A DNA stretch of 9,417 nucleotides from Candidatus Heimdallarchaeota archaeon AB_125 (GTDB taxonomy: Archaea > Asgardarchaeota > Heimdallarchaeia > Heimdallarchaeales > Heimdallarchaeaceae), in NCBI GenBank assembly GCA_001940755.1, contig MEHH01000084.1:1-9417 (forward strand), read 5' to 3'. The notes below the pieces were generated by a model, which was not told where the DNA came from, ran no database searches, and saw only the letters and a program-made list of their open reading frames with translations. Below, one piece after another: positions 1 to 6,261 of the stretch. The translations under genes were made by a program, and so were the position numbers. The first letter of the stretch is position 1, and each line of letters begins with the position of its first letter.

Positions 1-1
1 G

Positions 2-1489
2 AAAAAAGAAAGTATCGAAAAAGCTAAAGAGGAAATTAGTGGAATCGATGAGAATATTGAAAGATTACAAATCGAAGCTAGTAGGTTTCCTGATATCAAA
101 GAGATCAATGAAATAAAAAGTAAAACTGATCAAATGGAATATCTCAATCGGATTATAACTAACAAGGAACAAAGCATATCTTCAACTGGAGAAATTTTTT
201 CATTAAAAATTCCAATCGATGTAAAAGATGTTGAAAGTAAGAGTAAGGAATTTGAAAAAAACATTAAAGAGAACGAAACTCAAAAGAATGAAAAACAAGA
301 AGAAATAAAGAAAATTGAAGATGAAAGACGCGTTATAGATGCTGAACTTGAAAATCTTAGTAAGAGAAAAATCAGTCTAGAAGCTATTGCTGAATCTGGT
401 GATGAACCAAAATGTGATGTTTGTGAACAAGAAATAGAAGAAGCTAAGTTTAATGAGCTCTTAGAAAGTGTAAAACGCTCGATTCCTGCTCTCAACAAAG
501 GTAAAACTAAGAAGGATAATTTGATCAAGAATAATAAGAACGAAATTTCTGATATTGATAGGTTGATTCTCAAAATTAAACAAGATACTGTAAAATTAGA
601 CCAGTTATCAAAGAATGTAGACGAATTGAAGGATTTTGTGACTGATAAAGAAAAATTATCTTCAGAAATCACTGGTTCTCTTAAGAATTATAATGTTAAA
701 AGTCTAGAAGAAATGGCTCAGAAATATGATTTAAACGATTTTCCAGAGCTTTTTGAAAATGTTAAAACAACTGATGACAACATCAAAAAATCTACAATTG
801 ATAAAGGTCATTTGAAAGAAACTATTGAGAAAGATCAATCAACAATTGAAAAACGAAATAGCGAAATCAAAGAGAATAAAGAAAAGGAAGAGAAAATAGC
901 TGAAATTGATTTGGAAATAGCTCTATTGGGGGCTGTTCAAGACCATGTTGAGAAATTTATAGCAGAAGAGATTATATCCAATAGAATGTTAGCAAATATT
1001 CAACATTCCACTAGAGGATATATCTATAGGTTTACTCGAGGAAGATATTCAGAGTTATACCTAGAACCAACCAAGACAAAAACTCTAAACATGAGTATCA
1101 AAGATGATGAACTAGGATTCGTAAAAAATCAGACTCTGCTCTCTGGAGGAGATAAGGCAGCCATTGGACTAGGATTAAGAATTGGAATTAGTGAGCTTCT
1201 TAAAAGAATCAGACCTCTGAAAACTTCTCCTTATCAACCACCAAAAATGGATATTTTGGTATTAGATGAACCTCTTGGAGCTCTAGATGATGCGCGAAGA
1301 TCCAAAGTAATTGAGGGTCTGGTGACAGAAGAAAGATTTACACAAATATTTCTAATAACACACACGAATATTAGAAGGAGATACAAAGCTCCAATGATAA
1401 CAGTACAAACATCTGCAGCAGGCAGTGTAGCTTCGTTTTACACTGCTCCAACAGAAATTGAAGAAGAAGCTGAAGAAGCAGAGGAATGA
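2..1489 (+). CDS. Rad50/SbcC-like zinc-hook ATPase, C-terminal part (5' end outside window)
   Basis: The reading frame is open from the first bases of the window, so the first ATG (134) is internal and the gene is cut by the left edge. Visible order: Glu/Lys-rich coiled coil (to about 390), a CDVC zinc-hook motif (413-424), a returning coiled coil (about 480-970), then the C-terminal ATPase lobe with signature LSGGDK (1139-1156), Walker B ILVLDEP with D-loop GALDD (about 1250-1290) and switch LITHT (about 1350-1365). The N-terminal Walker A lobe must lie upstream. Rad50-family proteins dimerise through the hook and process DNA ends with Mre11; no Mre11, HerA or NurA gene is visible here. Each arm looks near 180 residues, shorter than classical archaeal Rad50, so this could be a Rad50 paralogue. 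The hook has CDVC instead of the common CPxC, and the signature has Asp where Glu is usual. The protein ends in an acidic Glu/Ala tail. Family assignment is firm; orthology to true Rad50 is not. Confidence 0.85.
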   Translation, partial: KKESIEKAKEEISGIDENIERLQIEASRFPDIKEINEIKSKTDQMEYLNRIITNKEQSISSTGEIFSLKIPIDVKDVESKSKEFEKNIKENETQKNEKQEEIKKIEDERRVIDAELENLSKRKISLEAIAESGDEPKCDVCEQEIEEAKFNELLESVKRSIPALNKGKTKKDNLIKNNKNEISDIDRLILKIKQDTVKLDQLSKNVDELKDFVTDKEKLSSEITGSLKNYNVKSLEEMAQKYDLNDFPELFENVKTTDDNIKKSTIDKGHLKETIEKDQSTIEKRNSEIKENKEKEEKIAEIDLEIALLGAVQDHVEKFIAEEIISNRMLANIQHSTRGYIYRFTRGRYSELYLEPTKTKTLNMSIKDDELGFVKNQTLLSGGDKAAIGLGLRIGISELLKRIRPLKTSPYQPPKMDILVLDEPLGALDDARRSKVIEGLVTEERFTQIFLITHTNIRRRYKAPMITVQTSAAGSVASFYTAPTEIEEEAEEAEE

Positions 1490-1534
1490 GGTTTCAAATA
1501 CACAGAAGCTTTCACAAGATTTTTCAATAATATC

Positions 1535-1544
1535 TTTAAATATA
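1535..1544 (+). promoter_or_regulatory. TATA-like sequence just upstream of the 505-residue gene
   Basis: TTTAAATATA is a near-ideal archaeal TATA box by sequence, but its centre is only about 10 bases before ATG 1550. Archaeal transcription usually starts about 25 bases downstream of the TATA centre, which would put the start inside the coding region. It may be fortuitous AT-rich sequence, or the gene may be transcribed from upstream with the Rad50-like gene. Confidence 0.25.
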
Positions 1545-1549
1545 GTTTA

Positions 1550-3067
1550 ATGATACCTGGTACTCTAAGACCTTTACCAAAAAGAGTAAAAGAGGTAAAG
1601 ACAGTAGCTGATTTACTTTTAAGATCTGTTGATTTCGATATTGAAAACACAAAAGACATCTTCAAGGATAGTTCTCTCTATACTTTTGAGGAAATAAATT
1701 CTCATTATATGAGAGTTTTAGATCAATATAGCCAACTTATTCCATTAACAAAAGATGCTGACAAACTTGTAGATAAATATGTCAATGATTATCTTTTGAA
1801 TCAACTAGTATATGGTCTTTTTACTAAGCTAGAAATGAGAGAAAATCGATTAAAGAATGATATTCAAAGGCTTGATACTGTTCTAATGTCAAAAAGAAAG
1901 AAGCATATCGAAGAGATGATTCCTCGTTTTAGGGATGAGATAACAAGCAAACTTTCTTTCATGAAGGATTTATCTTTTGATGAAATTCTAGAAAAGGGTC
2001 ACATATATGGTGACACAATTGGAGACATTGTCAATAAAATAAGTGGAATAAGAGATGAATATACTAAACTTTCATCTGGTTCTTTTGATGTTTCAGAATT
2101 CTATTCTTATTTAGATGAAGGGTTAACTGCTGTTGAGGAAGAAGTAACTTCGTATGATTTGATTTTACGAACCTGTAAGATGCAAATTCTTGCTGACGAA
2201 GCAGAGAGGTTTATTGAAGAAGGAAACGTAATAAACAATGAATTTGAAGTAGATTCCTCTAGTGAGTTAGTGCTTAAGGGAGATGAGTATGTTACAAAGG
2301 CATCACAAAAGCTTGAAGAAATGGTTCTTTTAAGAGTTAATCTCCCCAGAAGAGGAATTTCTAAGGAGTTTTCAGAGAATTTTAAGACTCTTTCAAGCAC
2401 ATTTGAACAACATAAGAATAGCTTAACTATTATTATAGAAAATCTCTCACTGAAAACTACTAGACTTTCTTCACAAATTGAGAGAATAAATGCCATTAAA
2501 ACTATAGCAGAATCTGATGGAGAAGAGGTTTTTGAGGTTATAGAGATGCTTCAAATCAAACGAAAAGGAGCTTTCAAAACCAAAGTAGAGGAAGGATTTC
2601 CTGTTTTTGAGCTGAGTCCTCTAGGTAAACTCAAGATGCCTTTAGGAGTTGAACTTACCACACCAATGATTGAAGAATTACTTGCAGTTATTGATGAAGT
2701 TGAAGAAACAACTTTCAAAGATGATATGTCACTTAGATGGAAAACAATGAAAGCAGGAGAAATAACTGATAATATTGGAAGAAAACTAGCTCCTGCATAT
2801 AATAAAACTAAGGAAGTAACTGTGAAAGCTGGTAAGAAGATAGGTGAAGTTAGTAAGAAAGCTTATGTTGGTACTAAGAATTTGATTACTTCAGATAAGG
2901 AAGGAGAAGAAGCTAAAGAACCTAAGGTAAAGAAAGAGAAGAAACCTAAGGAACCAAGAGTTAAGAAAGAAAAGAAACCTAAAGAGGAGAAAATAAAGGA
3001 AGAAGAAGTAGAAGAAACCTTTGCAGAAGAAGATATTGAAATACCTCCTCCGCCAACTGAAGAATAA
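1550..3067 (+). CDS. Unrecognised helical protein with amphipathic 11-mer segment and Lys/Glu/Pro-rich tail
   Basis: I do not recognise this 505-residue protein. It has no signal peptide or membrane span. Residues 1 to about 310 are mostly charged helix, with a likely coiled coil near 95-135. Residues about 325-362 resemble a small helix plus wing unit (hydrophobic helix, then FELSPLGKL), which is only suggestive of a winged helix. Residues about 400-449 have an 11-residue hydrophobic rhythm rich in Ala, Val, Thr and Lys. Residues 457-478 are two copies of an 11-residue unit (EPxVKKEKKPK), followed by an acidic stretch and a terminal IPPPPTEE. It lies 60 bases after the Rad50-like gene and 16 bases before the phosphatase on the same strand, so an operon is plausible. 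ATG 1550 is the only reasonable start: no ATG, GTG or TTG follows in frame until codon 54. A membrane- or DNA-associated scaffold role would be inference. Confidence 0.8.
   Translation: MIPGTLRPLPKRVKEVKTVADLLLRSVDFDIENTKDIFKDSSLYTFEEINSHYMRVLDQYSQLIPLTKDADKLVDKYVNDYLLNQLVYGLFTKLEMRENRLKNDIQRLDTVLMSKRKKHIEEMIPRFRDEITSKLSFMKDLSFDEILEKGHIYGDTIGDIVNKISGIRDEYTKLSSGSFDVSEFYSYLDEGLTAVEEEVTSYDLILRTCKMQILADEAERFIEEGNVINNEFEVDSSSELVLKGDEYVTKASQKLEEMVLLRVNLPRRGISKEFSENFKTLSSTFEQHKNSLTIIIENLSLKTTRLSSQIERINAIKTIAESDGEEVFEVIEMLQIKRKGAFKTKVEEGFPVFELSPLGKLKMPLGVELTTPMIEELLAVIDEVEETTFKDDMSLRWKTMKAGEITDNIGRKLAPAYNKTKEVTVKAGKKIGEVSKKAYVGTKNLITSDKEGEEAKEPKVKKEKKPKEPRVKKEKKPKEEKIKEEEVEETFAEEDIEIPPPPTEE
2918..3010 (+). 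repeat. Tandem 33-base coding repeat (11-residue Lys/Glu/Pro unit)
   Basis: Two adjacent 33-base units (2918-2950 and 2951-2983) encode EPKVKKEKKPK and EPRVKKEKKPK. A decayed third copy (2984 to about 3010) encodes EEKIKEEEV. The protein is better conserved than the codons (GTA/GTT, AAG/AGA, CCT/CCA differ), which suggests an old duplication kept at the protein level. The segment is probably disordered and highly charged. Confidence 0.75.
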
Positions 3068-3070
3068 TCC

Positions 3071-3076
3071 AAGGTG
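3071..3076 (+). promoter_or_regulatory. Shine-Dalgarno site deciding the TTG start of the HAD phosphatase
   Basis: AAGGTG lies in the 16-base gap after the stop of the preceding gene and seven bases ahead of TTG 3084. It matches the archaeal anti-Shine-Dalgarno sequence and supports TTG 3084 over the overlapping ATG at 3021. Confidence 0.6.
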
Positions 3077-3083
3077 TTCAAGT

Positions 3084-3881
3084 TTGAAGAATCTGCTTCA
3101 ACAAATAAGATATTTAATTTTTGATGTAGATGGTACGCTTTTATTAAGTAACAAAGTACTTCCTTATGCTTCTGAATTAATCAAGTTACTTAAAGAAAAG
3201 AAAATTTCATTCACAATTGTTTCTAATAATTCCTCTTATTCTATTGAGGAGAACAAAGAAAGGTTAGAAAAAGTTTTAGGCATCGATCTCGAGTTTTCCA
3301 ACATTTATACATCAATACAAGCAACTATTGACTACCTCACAAACAACAAGTACGATCAATGTTATATTGTCGGTACTCCGGCAATGATAAGTGATTTTGA
3401 AAAAGCAGGAATAGAAAATACTGAACTAAATCCCAAAGCAGTAGTTTTAGGTTTTGATAAAACTTTGACTTATGATAAAATTGCAAAAACAGCACTTTTT
3501 CTGCAAGAGAAACCAGTAATTCCATTTTTTGCAACTCATCCTGATGACACTTGTCCAGTCGAAAATGGAGTGATTCCTGATGTAGGTTCCTTTCTGATGA
3601 TGTTTAAACAAGCAACTAGTAGGACTGCTGATATTATCTTTGGAAAACCAAACGAACTGATTTTGAAATTATGCTTAGGTAAAACTCAAGTAGATTTCTC
3701 AGAAGTTTTAGTCATTGGAGATAGATTGGAAACTGATATCCAAATGGCGGATTCTGTAGGAATTAAGAGTGCTCTGGTTCTTACTGGAGAAACCAAAAGA
3801 GAAGATTTAGTAAAGAGCAAAGTATCTCCAACATTGATTTGGGAAGACCTACAACCACTTTTTGATTTTCTGAAAAAATAG
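3084..3881 (+). CDS. HAD superfamily phosphatase, subclass IIA (NagD / p-nitrophenylphosphatase-like)
   Basis: A 265-residue phosphatase with the full HAD set. Motif I is DVDGT (Asp14 nucleophile, Asp16 acid/base), motif II is SNNS (from residue 47), motif III includes GKP (Lys188), and motif IV is GDRLETDI (Asp213, Asp218). Between II and III lies the C2-type cap with ATHPDDTCPVENGVIPDVGS, typical of subclass IIA enzymes acting on small phosphate esters such as phosphoglycolate, glycerol phosphate or nucleotides. The exact substrate cannot be read from sequence. The frame extends upstream to an ATG at 3021, but that start would overlap the preceding gene by 47 bases and add about 21 residues not expected in the family. 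A TTG at 3084 with AAGGTG seven bases upstream gives normal family length, and I prefer it. The gene sits 16 bases after the 505-residue gene, so it is probably cotranscribed. Its stop faces the oppositely oriented LLM gene with one base between. Confidence 0.88.
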   Translation: MKNLLQQIRYLIFDVDGTLLLSNKVLPYASELIKLLKEKKISFTIVSNNSSYSIEENKERLEKVLGIDLEFSNIYTSIQATIDYLTNNKYDQCYIVGTPAMISDFEKAGIENTELNPKAVVLGFDKTLTYDKIAKTALFLQEKPVIPFFATHPDDTCPVENGVIPDVGSFLMMFKQATSRTADIIFGKPNELILKLCLGKTQVDFSEVLVIGDRLETDIQMADSVGIKSALVLTGETKREDLVKSKVSPTLIWEDLQPLFDFLKK

Positions 3882-3882
3882 A

Positions 3883-4809
3883 TCACTTTAGAAGACTAAT
3901 AATTTCCTTTAACGAATCCCATTGGTTTTCTGAGTAAAGCCATCCCAAAACTATTCTATCAAAACTGTCACTTTTTTGATGCTTTTTGATTGTTTCCATT
4001 CTCTCAAGAACATCTTCCAAGGAACCTAATATACCAAAGTCATCAACTATTTTCAAAATCTCTCCTTTTGGTACAGAGGAGTAAGGATCCCATTTTAGTT
4101 CTCGAATATTTGATATCATTTTTGAAGAATAACCGTGTTCTTTCAAAATAGCAGTTGAACAGCTTTTTGCAATGTCTTTAGTTATATTCCACATAGTTTT
4201 GGAAATTTGTTGTTTATCAGATTGGATCTGCATCATTCCATAAGGTACTACACTCGAACTGGTATGTTTTCCATCCTTCTTATACAAATTTAATGCTCTG
4301 ATGATATCTACTTCAGAAATACTATTTAAAAGTAAGAAATCTGCTTTTTCTTTTGCGAAGTTTAACATCTTGTTCCCTAGTCCTCCAAATGCAAGGGGAG
4401 GAAAATCATCTAATTTTTGCTGTGTTCTTCTAATATCTGCTATTTCAAGCAAATTAGCTACAGAGCTTTTGAAATTTGTAAATGGTTTTAATGAAATTTC
4501 TTCATCTTTGAATATAGCAGGATTCCCAATCCCTAATCCTAAACCAAATCTGTTTGGATAATTAGTATAGAGCCATACACTTAACGCAAATAATACTTCT
4601 GTTGAATAGTAGAAGGGGGAGGTTATTCCTGTCCAAACCTGCATTTGTTTAGTACCTTTTAGGAGTCTTCCAATATCAAGAAAAGCGTTATTAACAGGAG
4701 GATTATCTCCAACCCAAATGCTTTCAACTCCAATGGATTTAGCGTCACGAGCATAATTTTCTTTTTCTTCTCCTGACATACTTATTGGAATAGAAAGTCC
4801 TACTTTCAT
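3883..4809 (-). CDS. Luciferase-like monooxygenase family oxidoreductase (probably F420- or flavin-dependent)
   Basis: A 308-residue single-domain protein with the bacterial luciferase-like TIM-barrel pattern: N-terminal strand MKVGLSIP, IWVGDN near 31-36, TGITSPF near 60-66, FGLGLGIGNP near 88-97, PPLAFGGLGNKMLNFA near 137-152, and a C-terminal FGILGSLEDVLERM near 258-271. This arrangement is shared with methylenetetrahydromethanopterin reductase (Mer) and other F420-dependent enzymes, which transfer hydride between a deazaflavin or flavin and a small substrate. It is too divergent for me to call Mer, so the substrate is unknown. Start: ATG 4809 is preceded in frame by a stop within about 20 bases, so there is no upstream extension. 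An AAGGAG lies about 18 bases upstream, too far for a normal Shine-Dalgarno site, so initiation may be nearly leaderless. It is divergent from the nitroreductase, and its stop lies one base from the phosphatase stop. Confidence 0.82.
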   Translation of the reverse strand: MKVGLSIPISMSGEEKENYARDAKSIGVESIWVGDNPPVNNAFLDIGRLLKGTKQMQVWTGITSPFYYSTEVLFALSVWLYTNYPNRFGLGLGIGNPAIFKDEEISLKPFTNFKSSVANLLEIADIRRTQQKLDDFPPLAFGGLGNKMLNFAKEKADFLLLNSISEVDIIRALNLYKKDGKHTSSSVVPYGMMQIQSDKQQISKTMWNITKDIAKSCSTAILKEHGYSSKMISNIRELKWDPYSSVPKGEILKIVDDFGILGSLEDVLERMETIKKHQKSDSFDRIVLGWLYSENQWDSLKEIISLLK

Positions 4810-4914
4810 ATCGATTAAGAGTGTTTACTCCTTATTGTATTTTGTGCTAGATTAATTTGTTCCAGTGCAAGTTTTTTATATATCTGCTTTTTCTTTATTC
4901 AATAGAGTGATTGT
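4810..4914. other. Divergent intergenic region between LLM oxidoreductase and nitroreductase
   Basis: This is the largest gene-free gap in the window. It must hold both divergent promoters. The plus-strand TATA box at 4872-4882 is clear. For the minus strand only a weak AAAATACAAT about 25-34 bases before ATG 4809 is visible. A short inverted repeat GAGT-gttt-ACTC (4819-4830) sits between the two and close to the LLM start, but a four-base stem could be chance. Confidence 0.5.
4872..4882 (+). promoter_or_regulatory. TATA box for the nitroreductase gene
   Basis: TTTTTTATATA is centred near 4878. A transcription start about 25 bases downstream (near 4904) would leave a leader of about 10 bases before ATG 4915, normal for an archaeal first gene. 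A weak GAGTGA (4905-4910) lies in that leader. Confidence 0.6.
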
Positions 4915-5415
4915 ATGGATAATATTCTTACTAGACGAAGCATAAGGAAGTTCCGAAGTAATCATGTAACAGATGAGGATATAGAAAAGATCCTTAGAGC
5001 AGCAATGAGTGCTCCTTCTGCAGCGAATAAACAACCTTGGGAATTCATTGTCATTAAAGATAGAAAGATTCTTGATAAAATACCAGAATTTCACCCTTAC
5101 GCAAAAATGGCTAGGGAAGCCTCAATAGCTATAGTCGTTTGTGGAGATACAAGACGATCAGATGATAGAGGATTTTGGATTCAAGATTGTGCAGCTGCGT
5201 CACAGAATATCCTTTTAGCTGCAAATTCCTTAGGATTGGGAAGTGTTTGGTGTGGAGTCTATCCTAAAGAAGACTTAACCGATAAATTCAAGGAATTGTT
5301 CAACTTACCAAAAGAGGTTTATCCAGTCTCGTTTATACCTATCGGATATCCAAATGAAGAAAAACCACCTTCTGAACGTTTTGATGAGGATAAAATCCAT
5401 AATGATAAGTGGTAG
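4915..5415 (+). CDS. Nitroreductase family FMN-dependent oxidoreductase
   Basis: A complete 166-residue nitroreductase-fold protein. The N-terminal RRSIRKF (7-13) and SAPSAANKQPWEF (32-44) are the usual FMN phosphate and ring contacts. QDCAAASQNILLAANSLGLGSVWCG (spanning 90-114) is the conserved dimer and FMN helix, and IPIGYPNEEK (141-150) closes the fold before the family-typical C-terminal Trp. Members are homodimers that use NAD(P)H and FMN to reduce nitro compounds, quinones or related substrates, and the physiological substrate here cannot be inferred. Short archaeal versions like this are common. The start fits the TATA spacing and the usual family N-terminus. It is transcribed divergently from the LLM oxidoreductase, which may mean shared redox control but is not proof of it. 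Confidence 0.92.
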   Translation: MDNILTRRSIRKFRSNHVTDEDIEKILRAAMSAPSAANKQPWEFIVIKDRKILDKIPEFHPYAKMAREASIAIVVCGDTRRSDDRGFWIQDCAAASQNILLAANSLGLGSVWCGVYPKEDLTDKFKELFNLPKEVYPVSFIPIGYPNEEKPPSERFDEDKIHNDKW

Positions 5416-5426
5416 AAAATAATAAT

Positions 5427-5442
5427 GGAAAACTCTGTTTCC
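5427..5442. terminator. Possible bidirectional terminator hairpin between convergent genes
   Basis: GGAAA-actctg-TTTCC is an inverted repeat filling the 3' half of the 27-base gap between the nitroreductase stop and the permease stop, and its right arm touches the permease stop codon. A run of five T follows on the plus strand (about 5451-5455), and a T-rich stretch follows on the minus strand. The stem is only five base pairs, and archaeal termination relies mainly on T runs, so this is tentative. Confidence 0.35.
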
Positions 5443-6261
5443 TTAAATCATTTTTGTAATTGCTTTTTCTCTATTGAATATATTCGTAGCAAATTTGAAT
5501 AGTATAAAGATGATTACCAACATCACAGCTAATCCTATAATAAGTGTCAAAACTGTGTTGAAAAAGAAACTAAACATTTCTGCTCCTATTAGCATTATCA
5601 AGGGTAACACCACTAAAGATCCTATTTGATATGAGTCTCTAACACTTTTTACCTTTGTAGATATCATAATCATCAATTCTACACTTATTATCGAAAACAT
5701 TGGTCCGAAGACTAGAACAAATATAATTGATAGGAAGTCTGGAAATAGAAGATAACCAAGAAATGGAAATAGCATTATATCTATAAGAATAATATACCCC
5801 GCAGCTGAAATAAATGTTGCAAAAAAAGAAGGTATCAACGATGATATGATTTTTGCAAATACTATTTCAGTTTCTGTTATTGGAGATGCTAAAATAGCTT
5901 CCATTGTTTTTCTCTCCTTCTCTCCAACTATTGTTTCTGAAGCTGTAACAGCAGGGATTATTATAGGAAGCATAAGAACTACTATGAACATTGCATAGGC
6001 TAACATTATCAAAGTTTGAGTATGCATTGAAAGAGATGCCCAATCATCAATAGTTTTTGAGAATAGATTATCTATAAAACCCCCCAAACCTTCTCCTTCA
6101 AAATCTGCTGGATTTGCTTTTGCAATTGGTAATATTGTCCCTAAAGGCATAAGAATTGCAAATAGAAGTGGAATACCTATAACAGCTGAAAGAACATATT
6201 TTGATTTAGTAAATTCCATAAGGTCTTTTTTAGTTAATGCCCAGATTCTTCTCCAATTCAT
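5443..6261 (-). CDS. ABC-2 type transporter permease (NatB-like)
   Basis: A 272-residue membrane protein with about six hydrophobic spans (near 22-48, 83-106, 136-160, 172-198, 209-230 and 232-256). It carries the diagnostic ABC-2 cytoplasmic motif GEKERKTMEAILASPITETEI just after span 2, which couples to the ATPase. The N-terminus MNWRRIWALTKKDLMEFTKSK is the usual cytoplasmic start. With the ATPase encoded just upstream it forms an exporter, since ABC-2 systems move drugs, lipids, sodium or polysaccharide outward; no substrate can be assigned. Its start codon overlaps the ATPase stop as ATGA and is preceded by a very strong AGGAGG, so the two proteins are translationally coupled. A loop of about 35 residues between spans 1 and 2 is probably external. 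Confidence 0.9.
   Translation of the reverse strand: MNWRRIWALTKKDLMEFTKSKYVLSAVIGIPLLFAILMPLGTILPIAKANPADFEGEGLGGFIDNLFSKTIDDWASLSMHTQTLIMLAYAMFIVVLMLPIIIPAVTASETIVGEKERKTMEAILASPITETEIVFAKIISSLIPSFFATFISAAGYIILIDIMLFPFLGYLLFPDFLSIIFVLVFGPMFSIISVELMIMISTKVKSVRDSYQIGSLVVLPLIMLIGAEMFSFFFNTVLTLIIGLAVMLVIIFILFKFATNIFNREKAITKMI

Noticed and set aside
280..672. Minus-strand 130-codon open frame opposite the Rad50-like gene
   Set aside because: It is Ser/Leu/Phe-rich, as expected from the reverse of Lys/Glu-rich coiled-coil codons, has no motif, and lies wholly inside a well-supported gene.
1490..1549. Search for an RNA gene or small ORF between the Rad50-like gene and the 505-residue gene
   Set aside because: Only AT-rich sequence with a TATA-like motif is seen; no fold or frame stands out in 60 bases.
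2107..2496. Minus-strand 129-codon open frame opposite the 505-residue gene
   Set aside because: It is low-complexity Ser/Leu sequence mirroring Glu/Lys codons, with no promoter or family signature.
2863..3081. Minus-strand frame with repeated SLGFFSFLTLGSLGFFSF-like units
   Set aside because: The repeats are the antisense image of the Lys/Glu/Pro tail repeat, not an independent gene.
3021..3083. N-terminal extension of the phosphatase from ATG 3021
   Set aside because: It overlaps the preceding gene by 47 bases, lies before the family N-terminus, and has a better alternative start with a Shine-Dalgarno site at TTG 3084.
4301..4561. Plus-strand 86-codon frame inside the LLM gene
   Set aside because: It lies antisense to conserved barrel motifs of the LLM protein and has no recognisable content.
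4819..4830. GAGT-gttt-ACTC inverted repeat as an operator
   Set aside because: The stem is only four bases with a mismatch just outside, which is expected by chance. It is mentioned only as part of the intergenic region.
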